The position numbers were made by a program, and so were the translations under genes. Positions 53,109 through 62,512 of a stretch of DNA of 64,000 bases are shown in pieces. Under the pieces are notes generated by a model that saw only the letters and a program-made list of their open reading frames with translations, made no database searches and had not been told where the DNA came from. The first letter of the stretch is position 1. The number at the start of each line of letters is the position of its first letter. Source of the stretch: Streptacidiphilus pinicola (lineage in GTDB: Bacteria; Actinomycetota; Actinomycetes; Streptomycetales; Streptomycetaceae); assembly GCF_003258295.1 (NCBI RefSeq), contig NZ_QKYN01000021.1, positions 568 to 64,567 of the forward strand, written 5' to 3'.

Positions 53109-55385
53109 TCAGGCCTCGGCCTGGAAGCGGCGGAGCCGCAGGCTGTTGGTGACGACGAAGACCGAGGAGAAGGCCATCGCCGCGCCCGCGATCATCGGGT
53201 TGAGCAGGCCGAGCGCGGCCAGCGGCAGCGCCGCGACGTTGTAGCCGAAGGCCCAGAACAGGTTGCCCTTGATGGTGCCGAGCGTCCGACGCGACAAGCG
53301 GATCGCGTCCGCCGCCGACCGCAGGTCCCCGCGGACGAGGGTGAGGTCCGCAGCCTCGATCGCCGCGTCCGTGCCGGTGCCCATGGCGAGGCCGAGGTCG
53401 GCCTGGGCTAGGGCCGCGGCGTCGTTGACGCCGTCGCCGACCATGGCGACCACGCGACCCTCGGACTGGAGCTTGGCGACCACCCCGGCCTTGTCCTCCG
53501 GGAGGACCTCGGCGATGACCCGGTCGGCGTCGATGCCGACCTCCGCCGCGACCGAGCGGGCCACGGCCGCGTTGTCGCCGGTCAGCAGGACCGGGGTGAG
53601 GCCCAGGGTCCGCAGCCGGGCGATCGCCTCGGCGCTGGTGGGCTTCGGGCGGTCGGCGACCTCCAGGACGGCGCGGGCCGCGCCGTCCCAGCCGACGAGG
53701 ACGGCCGTGCGGCCGTCGGCCTCCGCCGCGCGCTTGGCCTCGGCCAGGGAGGCCGGCAGGTGCATCGCCCGGTCGGCCAGCAGGCGTTCGCGTCCGGCGA
53801 TGACCGCGTGGCCGTCGACGACGCCCTGCACGCCGAGTCCGGGGATGTTGGCGAAGTCCGCGACCGGCGCGGGCTCGTCGACCGCCGCGGCGATCGCCGC
53901 CGCGATCGGGTGCTCGGAGGCGTGTTCCACCGCGGCCGCCAGGCGCAGCGCCTCGTCCTTGTCCACGCCGTCGGCGACGTGCACGCCGACCAGGGCCATC
54001 CTGCCGGTGGTGACGGTGCCGGTCTTGTCCAGCACGACGGTGTCGACGCGGCGGGTGTTCTCCAGCACCTCGGGGCCGCGGATCAGGATGCCGAGCTGCG
54101 CGCCGCGGCCGGTGCCGACCATGAGCGCGGTCGGGGTCGCGAGACCGAGGGCGCACGGGCAGGCGATGATCAGCACCGCGACCGCGGCCGTGAAGGCGTC
54201 GGTGGCGCCGTGACCGATGGCGAGCCAGGTGAGCAGGGTGCCGAGGGCGATCAGCAGCACGACGGGGACGAAGACGGCGGAGATCCGGTCCGCGAGGCGC
54301 TGGGCCGCCGCCTTGCCGGTCTGGGCCTGCTCGACCAGGGCCGCCATCCGGGCGAGTTGGGTGTCGGCGCCGACCCGGGTCGCCTCGACGACGAGCCGGC
54401 CGCCGGAGTTGACGGTGGCTCCGGTGACCGCGTCACCGGGGCCGACCTCGACCGGGACGGACTCGCCGGTCAGCATCGAGGCGTCGACCGCCGAGCTGCC
54501 CTCGACGACCTCGCCGTCCGTGGCGATCTTCTCGCCGGGGCGGACCACGAAGCGGTCGCCGATGACGAGCCGACTGACGGGGATGCGCTGTTCGCGGCCC
54601 CCGCGCAGCACGGCCACGTCCTTGGCGCCGAGCTCCAGGAGGGCGCGCAGGGCCGAGCCGGCCCGCCGCTTGGCGCGGGCCTCCAGATAGCGGCCGAGCA
54701 GGATGAAGGCGGTGACACCGGCGGCCGTCTCCAGGTAGAGGGCCTGGGAGGCGTTCTGCCCGGAGAGACTGAAGTCGAAGCCGTGGCGCATGCCGGGCAT
54801 GCCGGCGTCACCGAAGAAGAGCGCCCAGAGGGACCAGCCGAAGGCGGCCAGGGTGCCGACCGAGACAAGGGTGTCCATCGTGGCCGCGCCGTGCCGGGCG
54901 TTGGTCCAGGCGGCACGGTGGAACGGCCATCCGCCCCAGACCACGACCGGCGCGGCCAGAGTCAGCGAGAGCCACTGCCAGTTGCGGAACTGCCAGGCCG
55001 GAACCATGGCGAGCAGGATGACCGGGATGCTGAGCGCCACAGTGACCAGCAGGCGCTGCCGTAGCCGGGAGGTCTCCTCGTCCCGGGCGTCCTCGGTGGA
55101 GGGGACCTCGGCGCCTTCCGCCCCGTCGGCCGCGGGGGCCGGCGGGGGCGGGGGCTCGGCGGTGTAGCCGGCCTTCTCCACCGTGGCGATCAGGTCGGCG
55201 ACGGCCACGTCCCCGGCGTAGTCGACGCTGGCCTTCTCGGTCGCGAAGTTCACCGTGGCGGAGACACCCTCCAGCCGGTTGAGTTTCTTCTCGATCCTGG
55301 CCGCGCAGGATGCACAGGTCATCCCGCCGATGGCGAGCTCGATCCGCTGGGCGGCCGGTTCTATGCCGGGCGTGGCCGTGGTCAT
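53109..55385 (-). CDS. copA: Copper-exporting P1B-type ATPase
   Basis: A 758-aa heavy-metal ATPase that pumps Cu(I) out. N-terminal heavy-metal domain GMTCASC (Cys24, Cys27), eight membrane segments, TGESVPV (306-312), CPC transport motif (409-411), phosphorylation DKTGT (Asp453), HP (492-493), GDGVND (650-655), and the TM7/TM8 signatures YN and MSS-like (AFSSVFV) of copper pumps. Preceded on the same strand by copZ, 33 bp upstream. Probably derepressed by copper through the CsoR box ahead of copZ. Confidence 0.95.
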   Translation of the reverse strand: MTTATPGIEPAAQRIELAIGGMTCASCAARIEKKLNRLEGVSATVNFATEKASVDYAGDVAVADLIATVEKAGYTAEPPPPPAPAADGAEGAEVPSTEDARDEETSRLRQRLLVTVALSIPVILLAMVPAWQFRNWQWLSLTLAAPVVVWGGWPFHRAAWTNARHGAATMDTLVSVGTLAAFGWSLWALFFGDAGMPGMRHGFDFSLSGQNASQALYLETAAGVTAFILLGRYLEARAKRRAGSALRALLELGAKDVAVLRGGREQRIPVSRLVIGDRFVVRPGEKIATDGEVVEGSSAVDASMLTGESVPVEVGPGDAVTGATVNSGGRLVVEATRVGADTQLARMAALVEQAQTGKAAAQRLADRISAVFVPVVLLIALGTLLTWLAIGHGATDAFTAAVAVLIIACPCALGLATPTALMVGTGRGAQLGILIRGPEVLENTRRVDTVVLDKTGTVTTGRMALVGVHVADGVDKDEALRLAAAVEHASEHPIAAAIAAAVDEPAPVADFANIPGLGVQGVVDGHAVIAGRERLLADRAMHLPASLAEAKRAAEADGRTAVLVGWDGAARAVLEVADRPKPTSAEAIARLRTLGLTPVLLTGDNAAVARSVAAEVGIDADRVIAEVLPEDKAGVVAKLQSEGRVVAMVGDGVNDAAALAQADLGLAMGTGTDAAIEAADLTLVRGDLRSAADAIRLSRRTLGTIKGNLFWAFGYNVAALPLAALGLLNPMIAGAAMAFSSVFVVTNSLRLRRFQAEA

Positions 55386-55418
55386 GCCGTTCCCTTCGGT
55401 GGGCGCGTGGGACGTCGC

Positions 55419-55634
55419 TCAGGCGTGGCGACCGGTGAGCTCGTAGCCGGCCTCGTCGACGGCGGCGCGGACCGCGTCCTCGTCGAGCGGCTGCTCCGAC
55501 TCGACGGTGACCTGGCCCAACTTGGCGTCGGCGGAGACCTGGAGGACGCCCGGCAGGGCGCCGACCTCCTCGGAGACGGACTTCTCGCAGTGGCCGCAGG
55601 TCATCCCGGAAACGGTGAAGACGGCGGTGGTCAT
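55419..55634 (-). CDS. copZ: Copper chaperone CopZ
   Basis: A 71-aa Atx1-like chaperone, one heavy-metal domain with the Cu-binding motif GMTCGHC near the N-terminus. It delivers Cu(I) to CopA, encoded directly downstream. The CsoR-type palindrome lies 55 bp upstream, so copZ-copA form a copper-induced operon. The csoR gene is not in the window. Confidence 0.93.
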   Translation of the reverse strand: MTTAVFTVSGMTCGHCEKSVSEEVGALPGVLQVSADAKLGQVTVESEQPLDEDAVRAAVDEAGYELTGRHA

Positions 55635-55688
55635 GGCTGCCTCCTGAAGGCGTGCTCGCTCGTTGGATCGTTCAATGATGACAACACC

Positions 55689-55705
55689 ATACCCCCCTAG
55701 GGTAT
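55689..55705. promoter_or_regulatory. CsoR-type operator
   Basis: ATACCC-CCCTA-GGGTAT (55689-55705) matches the CsoR consensus GTATACCCC...GGGGTATAC in its core and lies upstream of copZ. It should relieve repression when Cu(I) binds CsoR. Confidence 0.78.
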
Positions 55706-55782
55706 ACCTGAGTACAGGGGGCAGGCCGAAGAAAATCCCATCCGCACCGAGAGTAACGATCCGTCGCTCCAGGTAGCAGAAA

Positions 55783-55817
55783 GCCCGCCGTCCCCACCCG
55801 AAGGTGTGGCGGCGGGC
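55783..55817. terminator. Terminator after SGNH hydrolase gene
   Basis: GCCCGCCG (55783-55790) pairs with CGGCGGGC (55810-55817), with more pairing inside (CCACC/GGTGTGG). It lies 31 bp beyond the stop of the leftward hydrolase gene. Confidence 0.6.
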
Positions 55818-55847
55818 ATGCCGAACGAGCGGGCAGGACCCCTGGGC

Positions 55848-56651
55848 TCAGAGCAGTTCCAGCTCCGGGCGCTTCGCGACGACGTGGTCGCCGGAGGACT
55901 CGCCGCGCAGCCGGCGGCCGACCCAGGGCAGCAGGAACTCGCGGGCCCACTGGATGTTCTCCCGGCGCAGCTCCGCGGGGGTGTGCGGGGCGACCGGCGG
56001 CCAGTCCGCCTCCGGGTCGCCGGCGGGGACGCCGAGCGCGCGGGCGGCGAGCTGGGCGACGCGCTCGTGGCCCTCGGGGGAGAGGTGCAGCCGGTCCTCG
56101 CTCCACGCGCGCCGGTCCCGCACCGAGCGCAGTGCCCAGACGTCCGCGACGGCGAGGTCGTGCCGGTCCGCGATCGCGCGCAGGTGCGCGTTGTAGGTAG
56201 CGATCTTGCCGCGCAGGTGCTTGAGCACCGGGGTGTCCCGGGTGTCGAAGCCGGTGAAGATCAGCACGTGGTCCGCGTGCGGGGTGATCCGGGTGACGGC
56301 GCGCTCGAAGCGCTCGGCCACGTCGTCCGGGTCGCTGCCCGGCCGCAGGATGTCGTTCCCACCGGCGCAGATGCTGACCAAATCCGGCCGCATCGCCTCG
56401 AGCTGGGGCACCTGCTCGGCGGCGATCTGGTCGAGCAGGCGGCCGCGCACGGCGAGGTTGGCGTAGCGCAGGTCGTAGTGGCCGGACCCGGTCCGGGGGC
56501 GCTGCTCGGCCAGAAGGCGCGCCAGTCGGTCCGCCCACCCGGCGAACCCGCCGTCGGGGCCGGGGTCGTTCAGTCCCTCGGTGAAGCTGTCGCCGATGGC
56601 CACGTAGGACGTGATCTCTGGGGTCTCCTGGGGTGATCGCGAAGTCGGCAT
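55848..56651 (-). CDS. SGNH/GDSL-type hydrolase
   Basis: A 267-aa esterase-like enzyme: GDSFTEG (Ser nucleophile, block I), GGND (block III), and DRLHLSPEGH (Asp/His, block V). There is no clear signal peptide, so it is probably intracellular. Substrates may be lipids or acylated metabolites. ATG 56651 follows a control region with two inverted repeats, one of which resembles the TetR-type ACCTACG...CGTAGGT operators of lipid genes. Confidence 0.9.
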   Translation of the reverse strand: MPTSRSPQETPEITSYVAIGDSFTEGLNDPGPDGGFAGWADRLARLLAEQRPRTGSGHYDLRYANLAVRGRLLDQIAAEQVPQLEAMRPDLVSICAGGNDILRPGSDPDDVAERFERAVTRITPHADHVLIFTGFDTRDTPVLKHLRGKIATYNAHLRAIADRHDLAVADVWALRSVRDRRAWSEDRLHLSPEGHERVAQLAARALGVPAGDPEADWPPVAPHTPAELRRENIQWAREFLLPWVGRRLRGESSGDHVVAKRPELELL

Positions 56652-56659
56652 GCGACGAT

Positions 56660-56676
56660 ACTTCACCTCATGAAGT
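56660..56676. promoter_or_regulatory. Inverted repeat ACTTCA-N5-TGAAGT
   Basis: Perfect 6-bp arms 5 bp apart just ahead of the SGNH hydrolase start. It may be an operator overlapping the transcription start. Confidence 0.45.
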
Positions 56677-56677
56677 G

Positions 56678-56695
56678 ACCTACGCCACCGTAGGT
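56678..56695. promoter_or_regulatory. Inverted repeat ACCTACG-CCAC-CGTAGGT
   Basis: Perfect 7-bp arms 4 bp apart. TetR operators with a CCTACG/CGTAGG core are known for fatty-acid desaturase genes in actinomycetes; here the neighbour is an SGNH esterase gene. No matching regulator is next to it. Confidence 0.55.
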
Positions 56696-56746
56696 AGGGC
56701 TTGACGGGAGTGAGATGAGCCACGTCGAGCATGCGGAACAGTCGGT

Positions 56747-57742
56747 TCAGCGGTCCGGCGGTCGGTACCAGCGCTGGTGCGGCTGCAGCGGCGGGCGTGG
56801 GCGACGGGGGCGCCGCGGCGGCAGGTCGCCCTCGCGCCGCGCCCGGTGGACGATGGCGCCGAGCCAGCCGAGCCCCAGGCACGAGACCAGCACCAGGCCC
56901 AGCGTGGAGAACACCGTGAAGAGCTCCACCTGGTTGTGCGTCGGACTGGGCAGGTAGCCGAGCTCGAAGACGGTCCGCTGCCAGTGCGTCTCGGTGAGCC
57001 GCCCGACGATCCAGGTGGCGATGCCGTGGGTGCTGTCCCACAGCGCGTGGAGCAGCGAGACGCCCAGATAGGTGAGCAGCACCCGCCCGTTGATCCGGAA
57101 CCGCCCGTCGCCGCGCCGCTCGTGGAAGAGCACGGCGCCCAGGATCGCGGTCCACAGGCCGTGGCCGACGGGCGCCAGGATGCCGCGCAGGATCTCCGTG
57201 GTGACCAGGTCCAGCAGCGAGTAGCCGTGCTCGGTCAGCACCGCGTTGAAGGCGTAGCCGGCGCTCTCGAAGGCCGCGAAGCCGAACCCCACGGTGGCGC
57301 CCAGCACCAGGCCGTGCCGGACGCCGCCCGCCGGGATCCGCCGCGTCAGCAGGATCAGCGCCCAGGCCTTGACCGCCTCCTCGATCAGCCCGACGCCGAG
57401 GTAGAGCCAGACCGAGGACTTGAGCAGGTAGTACTCCAGCAGCGACGCGCCCAGCACGCCGATGACCCCGCCGACGGCGAAGCAGGCCGCGATCCGGTCG
57501 GTGCCCAGGTCCTGCCCGTACCGCTCGTGTGCCCAGACCACGAAACTGCCCGGCACCAGGAAGCTGCCGAGCAGCACCACGGTCGGCAGCAGGTTGTGGT
57601 TGTCGGTCCAGTAGGTGACGCCCACGCTGGCCGCCCAGAGCGCGAAGCCCACGAGGAAGCAGGTGCGCCAGCGGTGGGTGCGCACCACAGGGGCGGGCGG
57701 TCGCAACGGCGGGCGCGGGGGAGGCGCGGCCGCTGCGGACAT
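56747..57742 (-). CDS. PrsW-family membrane protease-like protein
   Basis: A 331-aa polytopic protein with about eight segments and a basic, Pro-rich C-terminus. It has the glutamic-protease motif GLIEEAVKAW (EExxK) in the middle, ESAGY and later His residues (VGHGLW, LLHALWDSTHG) as in PrsW, the site-1 protease for anti-sigma factors and CPBP-like relatives. A role in regulated proteolysis is inferred. It follows a stretch shared with the SGNH gene, on the same strand. Confidence 0.85.
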   Translation of the reverse strand: MSAAAAPPPRPPLRPPAPVVRTHRWRTCFLVGFALWAASVGVTYWTDNHNLLPTVVLLGSFLVPGSFVVWAHERYGQDLGTDRIAACFAVGGVIGVLGASLLEYYLLKSSVWLYLGVGLIEEAVKAWALILLTRRIPAGGVRHGLVLGATVGFGFAAFESAGYAFNAVLTEHGYSLLDLVTTEILRGILAPVGHGLWTAILGAVLFHERRGDGRFRINGRVLLTYLGVSLLHALWDSTHGIATWIVGRLTETHWQRTVFELGYLPSPTHNQVELFTVFSTLGLVLVSCLGLGWLGAIVHRARREGDLPPRRPRRPRPPLQPHQRWYRPPDR

Positions 57743-57892
57743 GGTGAGGCCTCCCGGCGAGTGGACGTCATTCCCCTTTCTGCCATATTTCCGGATCAAT
57801 CGCCTCCTTCCGGGTGGTGCCGGGCCGGCCCGGCAGTTGCCCCGCCGTGATCCAAACGTGTTGCTTACAGGGCGTTCCGATAAATTCGGTCT

Positions 57893-59032
57893 GTGACGAG
57901 CAATCGGCCCGACGACCAGGCGGGCGCCCACGCTCCGTCGGCCGGCCTCGCGCTCGACGAGGGCGGCACGCTGCTCGGGCTGCCGCTGTGGCAGCGGCTG
58001 CTGCCGATCGGCGGGGCGATGGCGGGCGTCTGCGCCGCCGATCTGCTGGCGGGTCAGGACACCTACCTGGCCTCGCTGATGTCGGTGGTCCCGCCGTTGG
58101 CGGCGCTGCTGCTGTACCCGCTGGAGGTGGTCGCCAGCAGCTGCCTGCTGCTGATGGTCGGGCTCACCCACTACGACGGTCTCGGCGACGCGGAGGCACG
58201 TCGGCTCTTCGAGGGCACGCTGATCGCGTATGCCGCGCTCACCCTGGCGGCCGTGTTCATCTCCCACTTCCGGATCGTCAGGACCCGGCACATGGTGGCC
58301 GTCCGGACGGTCGCCGAGGCTGCGCAGCTGGCCCTGCTGCCCCCGCCGGAACCCCGCGTCGGCCCGGTCCGGGTGGCCGCGCGCTACGTCTCGGCGGTCG
58401 ACCTGGCCCAGATCGGCGGCGACCTCTACGCGGTGCTGGACACCCCGTTCGGCGTACGCGCGCTGATCGGTGACGTCCGGGGCAAGGGCCTGCCGGCCGT
58501 GCGGATGGCCTCGGTGGTGCTGGGCGCGTTCCGCGAGTCCGTCTGCGACGAACCGGAGCTGAGCGGGGTCGCCGAACGGCTGGAGCGGAGCGTGGCCCGC
58601 CACGCGGAGGTGGGCGAGTTCACCACGGCGCTGCTGGTGCAGTTCCTGCCGCCGGACACCATCGAGCTGTTCCACTGCGGCCACGTCCCGCCGCTGCGGG
58701 TGTGCGCCGACGGTGCGGCGACGGTGCTGGAACCTCCGGACCCGTGGGTCCCGCTCGGCCTGGCCCGTCTGGCGGACGGCAAGCCCCAGCCCTGGCTGGA
58801 ACGCCTCGCCCCCGGGGACCGCCTCCTCCTCTACACCGACGGCGTCGCCGAGGCCCGGGGCGCGGACGGCGCGTTCTATCCGCTGATGTCGCGCGTCCCC
58901 GAGCTGCTGGGGCCTTCCGGCCCCGACCTCACCGCCGGCCTGACCGCCCTCCACACCGACGTCACCCACACCACCGGCGGCCCCCTCCGCGACGACGCCG
59001 CACTCATGCTCCTCACCTGGGCGGAGCCGTAG
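57893..59032 (+). CDS. Membrane-anchored SpoIIE-type PP2C phosphatase
   Basis: A 379-aa protein. Three or four N-terminal membrane segments (about 32-125) precede a PPM/SpoIIE domain (about 160-378) with the metal-binding motifs: DLAQIGGDLYAV, IGDVRGKGLPAV, CGHVPPLRV, LLLYTDGVAEARG, DDAALMLL. Streptomycetes encode many of these; they reverse phosphorylation of anti-anti-sigma factors. GTG 57893 is the start. No sigma or anti-sigma gene is adjacent, so partners are unknown. Confidence 0.9.
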   Translation: MTSNRPDDQAGAHAPSAGLALDEGGTLLGLPLWQRLLPIGGAMAGVCAADLLAGQDTYLASLMSVVPPLAALLLYPLEVVASSCLLLMVGLTHYDGLGDAEARRLFEGTLIAYAALTLAAVFISHFRIVRTRHMVAVRTVAEAAQLALLPPPEPRVGPVRVAARYVSAVDLAQIGGDLYAVLDTPFGVRALIGDVRGKGLPAVRMASVVLGAFRESVCDEPELSGVAERLERSVARHAEVGEFTTALLVQFLPPDTIELFHCGHVPPLRVCADGAATVLEPPDPWVPLGLARLADGKPQPWLERLAPGDRLLLYTDGVAEARGADGAFYPLMSRVPELLGPSGPDLTAGLTALHTDVTHTTGGPLRDDAALMLLTWAEP

Positions 59033-59080
59033 CCCTTCCGAAGCACCCGCAGGTAGCGCAACGACCTGCGGGAGCGCAGG

Positions 59081-60733
59081 TCAGCGGATCGGGAGGTCCT
59101 CGGTGTGCTGCTTGTCGACCGCGACGAGTGAGGCGGGGTCGAGGCCGAGGATGGAGAGGATCGTCGGGGCGATCTGCTTGGTCTCGACCGGGGCGCCGTC
59201 GACGACCTTGGTCGGGACGCCCGCGCCGCTGATGACCAGCGGGACGTTCAGGTCGTCCGAGTGGGCGCCGCCGTGCTCGGCGACCTTCTTGGTGCCGCCG
59301 GTGTAGACGACGCCGTACTGGGAGATCCCGAAGATGTCCGGGACCCGCGCGTCACCGGGCTTCACGCCGAAGTACTTGGCCGCCGCCGCGCCCGCGTAGA
59401 CCGTTTCCAGGCCGCTGTGGGCGAACGCCTTGGGGGCCTTGTTGATGTCCGTGCCGTTGCCGTGCTGCGCGAGCAGGTACGCCTTGGCGAAGTCCGTGGC
59501 CGCCTTGGAGCGGTCGCTCAGCCAGATCAGCATGCCGTCGTCGTCCACCGCGTGGGCGACCAGCGGAGCGGCCTTGGGGTGGGTCTTCTTCCAGGCGGCG
59601 TTCAGCCCGTCCAGCAGCGGGCCGTCGTCGATGCGGTTGAGCGCGTTCGGGTCGGTCGGCGACTGGCCGTGCTTGGAGGAGAGGATGATCGTGGTGGTCT
59701 TGTCCAGGTGGCGCTTGCGCAGCTCGGAGACCATGCGGCCGATCTCGTCGCTGACGAAGCCCAGGTTCTTGACCACGAGCGGGCCGGGCTGGCTCTTGTT
59801 GGTGTAGCCGCCCTGGAGGCCGTCCGAGGAGGGGAGCTTCTGGGCGGTGGAGACTGCCTGGAAGTTCATGCCGAAGATGGCCGGCGTGCCCACGCGGTCG
59901 GTGTGCTGGTGGTTGAAGCCGTCGATCTCGTTGAGGACGGCCTGCACCCTGTAGTTGTCGTACTGCTCGGTGGCCTTGTTGTCCGTGGTCCAGTCGTTGC
60001 CGGCCGGGTACCCGTTCGCGTCGGAGTTGATCTCCGGGGTGAACAGGTCGTCGATGCCGGTGCCGGTCGGGCCGTTCAGGATCTCGTACGCGGCGTGCTT
60101 GTCGGACCAGGCGGTGCGCAGGCCCGCGTTCTGGGCCACCTCGAACACCGTGTTGGCCTGCAGGTAGGAGTGCGGGTAGACCGGCTTGCAGGTCTTCGGG
60201 TCGACCGGCAGCTTGCTCGGGTCGATCAGCTTCTGCGGGGAGCCCGTCATCTGCAGGATCGAGCCCGGCAGGCCCCCCAGACCCTCGCCCGCGTCGGGGC
60301 TGGACTTGTTCTTGTCCAGGTCCTCCGTGAAGTCGATCTCGACACCGGGCTTGACGCCCTTGCAGTTCGTGGTGCCGGCGGGCAGCAGCTTCGCGTTCCA
60401 GGCGTCGTCGTAGTAGACGCCGGTGAGGCCGGGGCTGCCGCCGGTCAACTGGGCGACCATGCCGGGGAAGCTGTCCGACGGGATGGTGGTGCTGGCGTGG
60501 GTGTACTGGGTGCCGGCGTCGACCAGCTGGGCCAGGGCCGAGTTCGGGTGGGCCGCGACGTACCACGCCAGGTCCGACTGGTGCATGCCGTCGACCGAGA
60601 GGAGCAGGACGTGTCGCGGCTGGCTGGTCGGCTCGCTCTTCAGGGGTGACGCCACGGCCTGGGCGAAGAACGCCCCACCGAGCATCCCGGCCGAGCCGAG
60701 CACGGCGGCGATGCGCAGAGTACGTCGGGTCAC
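59081..60733 (-). CDS. Secreted type I phosphodiesterase/nucleotide pyrophosphatase-like protein
   Basis: A 550-aa exported alkaline-phosphatase-superfamily protein. Signal peptide (residues 1-28, RRTLRIAAVLGSAGMLGGAFF) ending near AVA. VLLLSVDGMHQSD carries the first metal Asp, TTIPSDSFPGMV the nucleophile Thr, ILSSKHGQSP the second-site His, and GAHSDDLNVPLV the last His/Asp. GTG 60733 was chosen; the start at 60781 has no ribosome site. Likely releases phosphate from nucleotides or phosphodiesters. Confidence 0.88.
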   Translation of the reverse strand: MTRRTLRIAAVLGSAGMLGGAFFAQAVASPLKSEPTSQPRHVLLLSVDGMHQSDLAWYVAAHPNSALAQLVDAGTQYTHASTTIPSDSFPGMVAQLTGGSPGLTGVYYDDAWNAKLLPAGTTNCKGVKPGVEIDFTEDLDKNKSSPDAGEGLGGLPGSILQMTGSPQKLIDPSKLPVDPKTCKPVYPHSYLQANTVFEVAQNAGLRTAWSDKHAAYEILNGPTGTGIDDLFTPEINSDANGYPAGNDWTTDNKATEQYDNYRVQAVLNEIDGFNHQHTDRVGTPAIFGMNFQAVSTAQKLPSSDGLQGGYTNKSQPGPLVVKNLGFVSDEIGRMVSELRKRHLDKTTTIILSSKHGQSPTDPNALNRIDDGPLLDGLNAAWKKTHPKAAPLVAHAVDDDGMLIWLSDRSKAATDFAKAYLLAQHGNGTDINKAPKAFAHSGLETVYAGAAAAKYFGVKPGDARVPDIFGISQYGVVYTGGTKKVAEHGGAHSDDLNVPLVISGAGVPTKVVDGAPVETKQIAPTILSILGLDPASLVAVDKQHTEDLPIR

Positions 60734-61147
60734 AGCTGTGTCTCTCCTCGTCGCGCGCTGTTGGCTTGAGTGACGGTTCAAGTGGTCTGGGCCAGCGCAA
60801 CGCCCGCGACATGACTAGTGGCCCGGGGTGGCCCCAGGGCGGACGGTCGCTGAACAGCGGGCGACCAATGAGAGGTCTTACCCCCTCCCTACCGTCGCCC
60901 GGCTGCAGCTCCCACCACCCCGCTGGGGGTCCGTCGAGCGCAGTCCGATGATATGAGGCGGAATCATGACAATGGTTAAGGCCAGGCAGGAGCCCGGGAA
61001 GTAGCTGCTCAGATTCGGTGTGATCTTCGTCGCTCCGCCTCGCCCGGCGGGAGCCCGGACGCGACGTGATCTTCCCGCCGACCGGGTGGGCCGCGCCCGT
61101 CCCTCGGGGGTGGTCCGGGTGTCGGTGGACCGCCCTATGCTGGCGCG
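60734..61147. other. Divergent intergenic region
   Basis: 414 bp. CTTGA (60765-60769) and TCAAG (60778-60782) form a small inverted repeat near the phosphodiesterase start. TATGCT (61136-61141) lies 6 bp before the next rightward ATG and is a likely -10. A stretch at 60950-60975 is AT-rich. No gene was seen. Confidence 0.45.
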
Positions 61148-62191
61148 ATGGCAGCACTCGAACCCGCCCGAACGGCGCCGCGCACGGGCGCGGTCGGGCC
61201 GCACGCGTCCGACGCCGCGCCGCGCGACGCGTGGCTGTTCGTCACGCTGCTGCTGACGCTGGGTTCGCTGCTCGGCGCGGTGCTCGCGGCGCCGCCGGCC
61301 GGGTCGAGCCCCCGCGCGGCCCTCGGCGGGCTGCTCTTCCTCGGCTCCTCGGTGCACGTCGCCAGCAGCGCCTGGTTCTGCACGGTGCCGGAGGTGCGCC
61401 GGTTCATGGCCGCCCGGCGCGGCCGGTACGTGGTGGCGCCCGTCGCCCTGGTCGTCGGCATGGCGCTGCTCGGCGGGCTGGTCCCGCCGGGGCCGTTCGC
61501 GCTGCTGCTGTGCGCGTTCTTCGCCTGGCAGTTCTTCCACTTCCAGAAGCAGAACCTGGGCCTGGCGGCGCTGGCCAGCGCCGCCTACGGCGCCGGTCCG
61601 CTGCGCCGGGGCGAGCGCCTCGCGGTCACGGCCGCCGGGGTGCTCGGCACGGCCGGGCTGCTCTGCCACCCGGCGCTGCTCCAGCTCACCGGTTCGGTGC
61701 CGCGGCTGACCGGCCTCTTCCCCGTCGTCGCGGTGCTCTTCGCGGCGGCGCTCGGCTACGGCACGGTGCAACTGCTGCGCCGCCGCCCCGAGGAGCGGCC
61801 CTGGCAGGTCACCGCGCTGTTCGGCACCGCGCTGGGCTTCTTCCTGCCGGTCTTCCTCTTCGACTCGCCGTACGCGGCCGTCGCCGGGCTGACCATGGCC
61901 CACGGCTTCCAGTACCTGGTGATGATGGGCCTGGTGGCGGGCGGCGGGCCGGTCGAGCGCATACCGCGACTGATCTCGCTGGCCGTGCTGCTCAACATCG
62001 GACTGCTGCTCGGCCTGCTGCTGAACCTCGCCTCCCACCTGCACAGCGGAGGCCCCGCGGAGCGTGCGCTCTACGGGGCCTACCTGGGTGCGGTGATGGC
62101 GCACTTCGTGGTGGACGCCGGCCTGTGGCGGCTCCGCGACGCGTTCCCGCGCGCCTTCCTGCGCGAGCGGCTGCCCTACCTGCTGGGCTGA
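61148..62191 (+). CDS. Polytopic membrane protein with conserved-looking His motifs
   Basis: A 347-aa protein, family not recognised. About nine hydrophobic segments. His residues recur near membrane ends: LGSSVHVASSAWF (first third), AWQFFHFQKQNLG (middle), TMAHGFQYLVMMG (about 250) and AHFVVDAGLWRLRD (end). Their placing resembles membrane diiron or haem oxygenases such as carotenoid-cleaving Blh proteins and desaturases, but the motifs do not match a family that I can name. ATG 61148 is close to a -10-like TATGCT, so the transcript is likely leaderless. Confidence 0.7.
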   Translation: MAALEPARTAPRTGAVGPHASDAAPRDAWLFVTLLLTLGSLLGAVLAAPPAGSSPRAALGGLLFLGSSVHVASSAWFCTVPEVRRFMAARRGRYVVAPVALVVGMALLGGLVPPGPFALLLCAFFAWQFFHFQKQNLGLAALASAAYGAGPLRRGERLAVTAAGVLGTAGLLCHPALLQLTGSVPRLTGLFPVVAVLFAAALGYGTVQLLRRRPEERPWQVTALFGTALGFFLPVFLFDSPYAAVAGLTMAHGFQYLVMMGLVAGGGPVERIPRLISLAVLLNIGLLLGLLLNLASHLHSGGPAERALYGAYLGAVMAHFVVDAGLWRLRDAFPRAFLRERLPYLLG

Positions 62192-62213
62192 GCCGTCGTC
62201 ACCGGCGGCCGCG

Positions 62214-62423
62214 TCACCCGCCGCCGCAGCCGCCCGCGGCGCTCGCGTCGCCACCGAACAGCACCACCAGTCCCACGGCGACGGCGGCCAACACCATCAG
62301 CGAGATGAGCACGGCGAGCAGCACCTTGCCGTTCCGGCCCCGAGGCGCGCCCGGCGGCGCGGCCGCGGGCTGGGGCGCCTGGGGCTGGGGCAGTCCGTCC
62401 GTCCAGATCGTGTCGGTCGTCAT
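62214..62423 (-). CDS. Small single-pass membrane protein (69 aa)
   Basis: ATG 62423 has AGGGGAC upstream. Pro/Gln/Ala-rich cytoplasmic N-terminus (about 40 residues), then a membrane helix (VLLAVLISLMVLAAVAVGLVVLF) and a Gly-rich tail with one Cys. It resembles many small streptomycete membrane proteins of unknown role. It is divergent from the MarR gene, which may control it. Confidence 0.65.
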   Translation of the reverse strand: MTTDTIWTDGLPQPQAPQPAAAPPGAPRGRNGKVLLAVLISLMVLAAVAVGLVVLFGGDASAAGGCGGG

Positions 62424-62476
62424 GTCCCCTGGGACGTGTGCGGACCCGGATCGGTTTCCTCCGGGTCCGTCGATAT

Positions 62477-62489
62477 TTGAGCCCCTCAA
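62477..62489. promoter_or_regulatory. MarR-type operator
   Basis: TTGAG (62477-62481), CCC, CTCAA (62485-62489) is a perfect short palindrome that overlaps the -35-like TTGAGC of the MarR gene; its -10 is TACACT (62501-62506), 18 bp on. The site lies in the divergent region, so it could control both genes. Confidence 0.5.
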
Positions 62490-62512
62490 TTTCCCGGACG
62501 TACACTCGCTCC

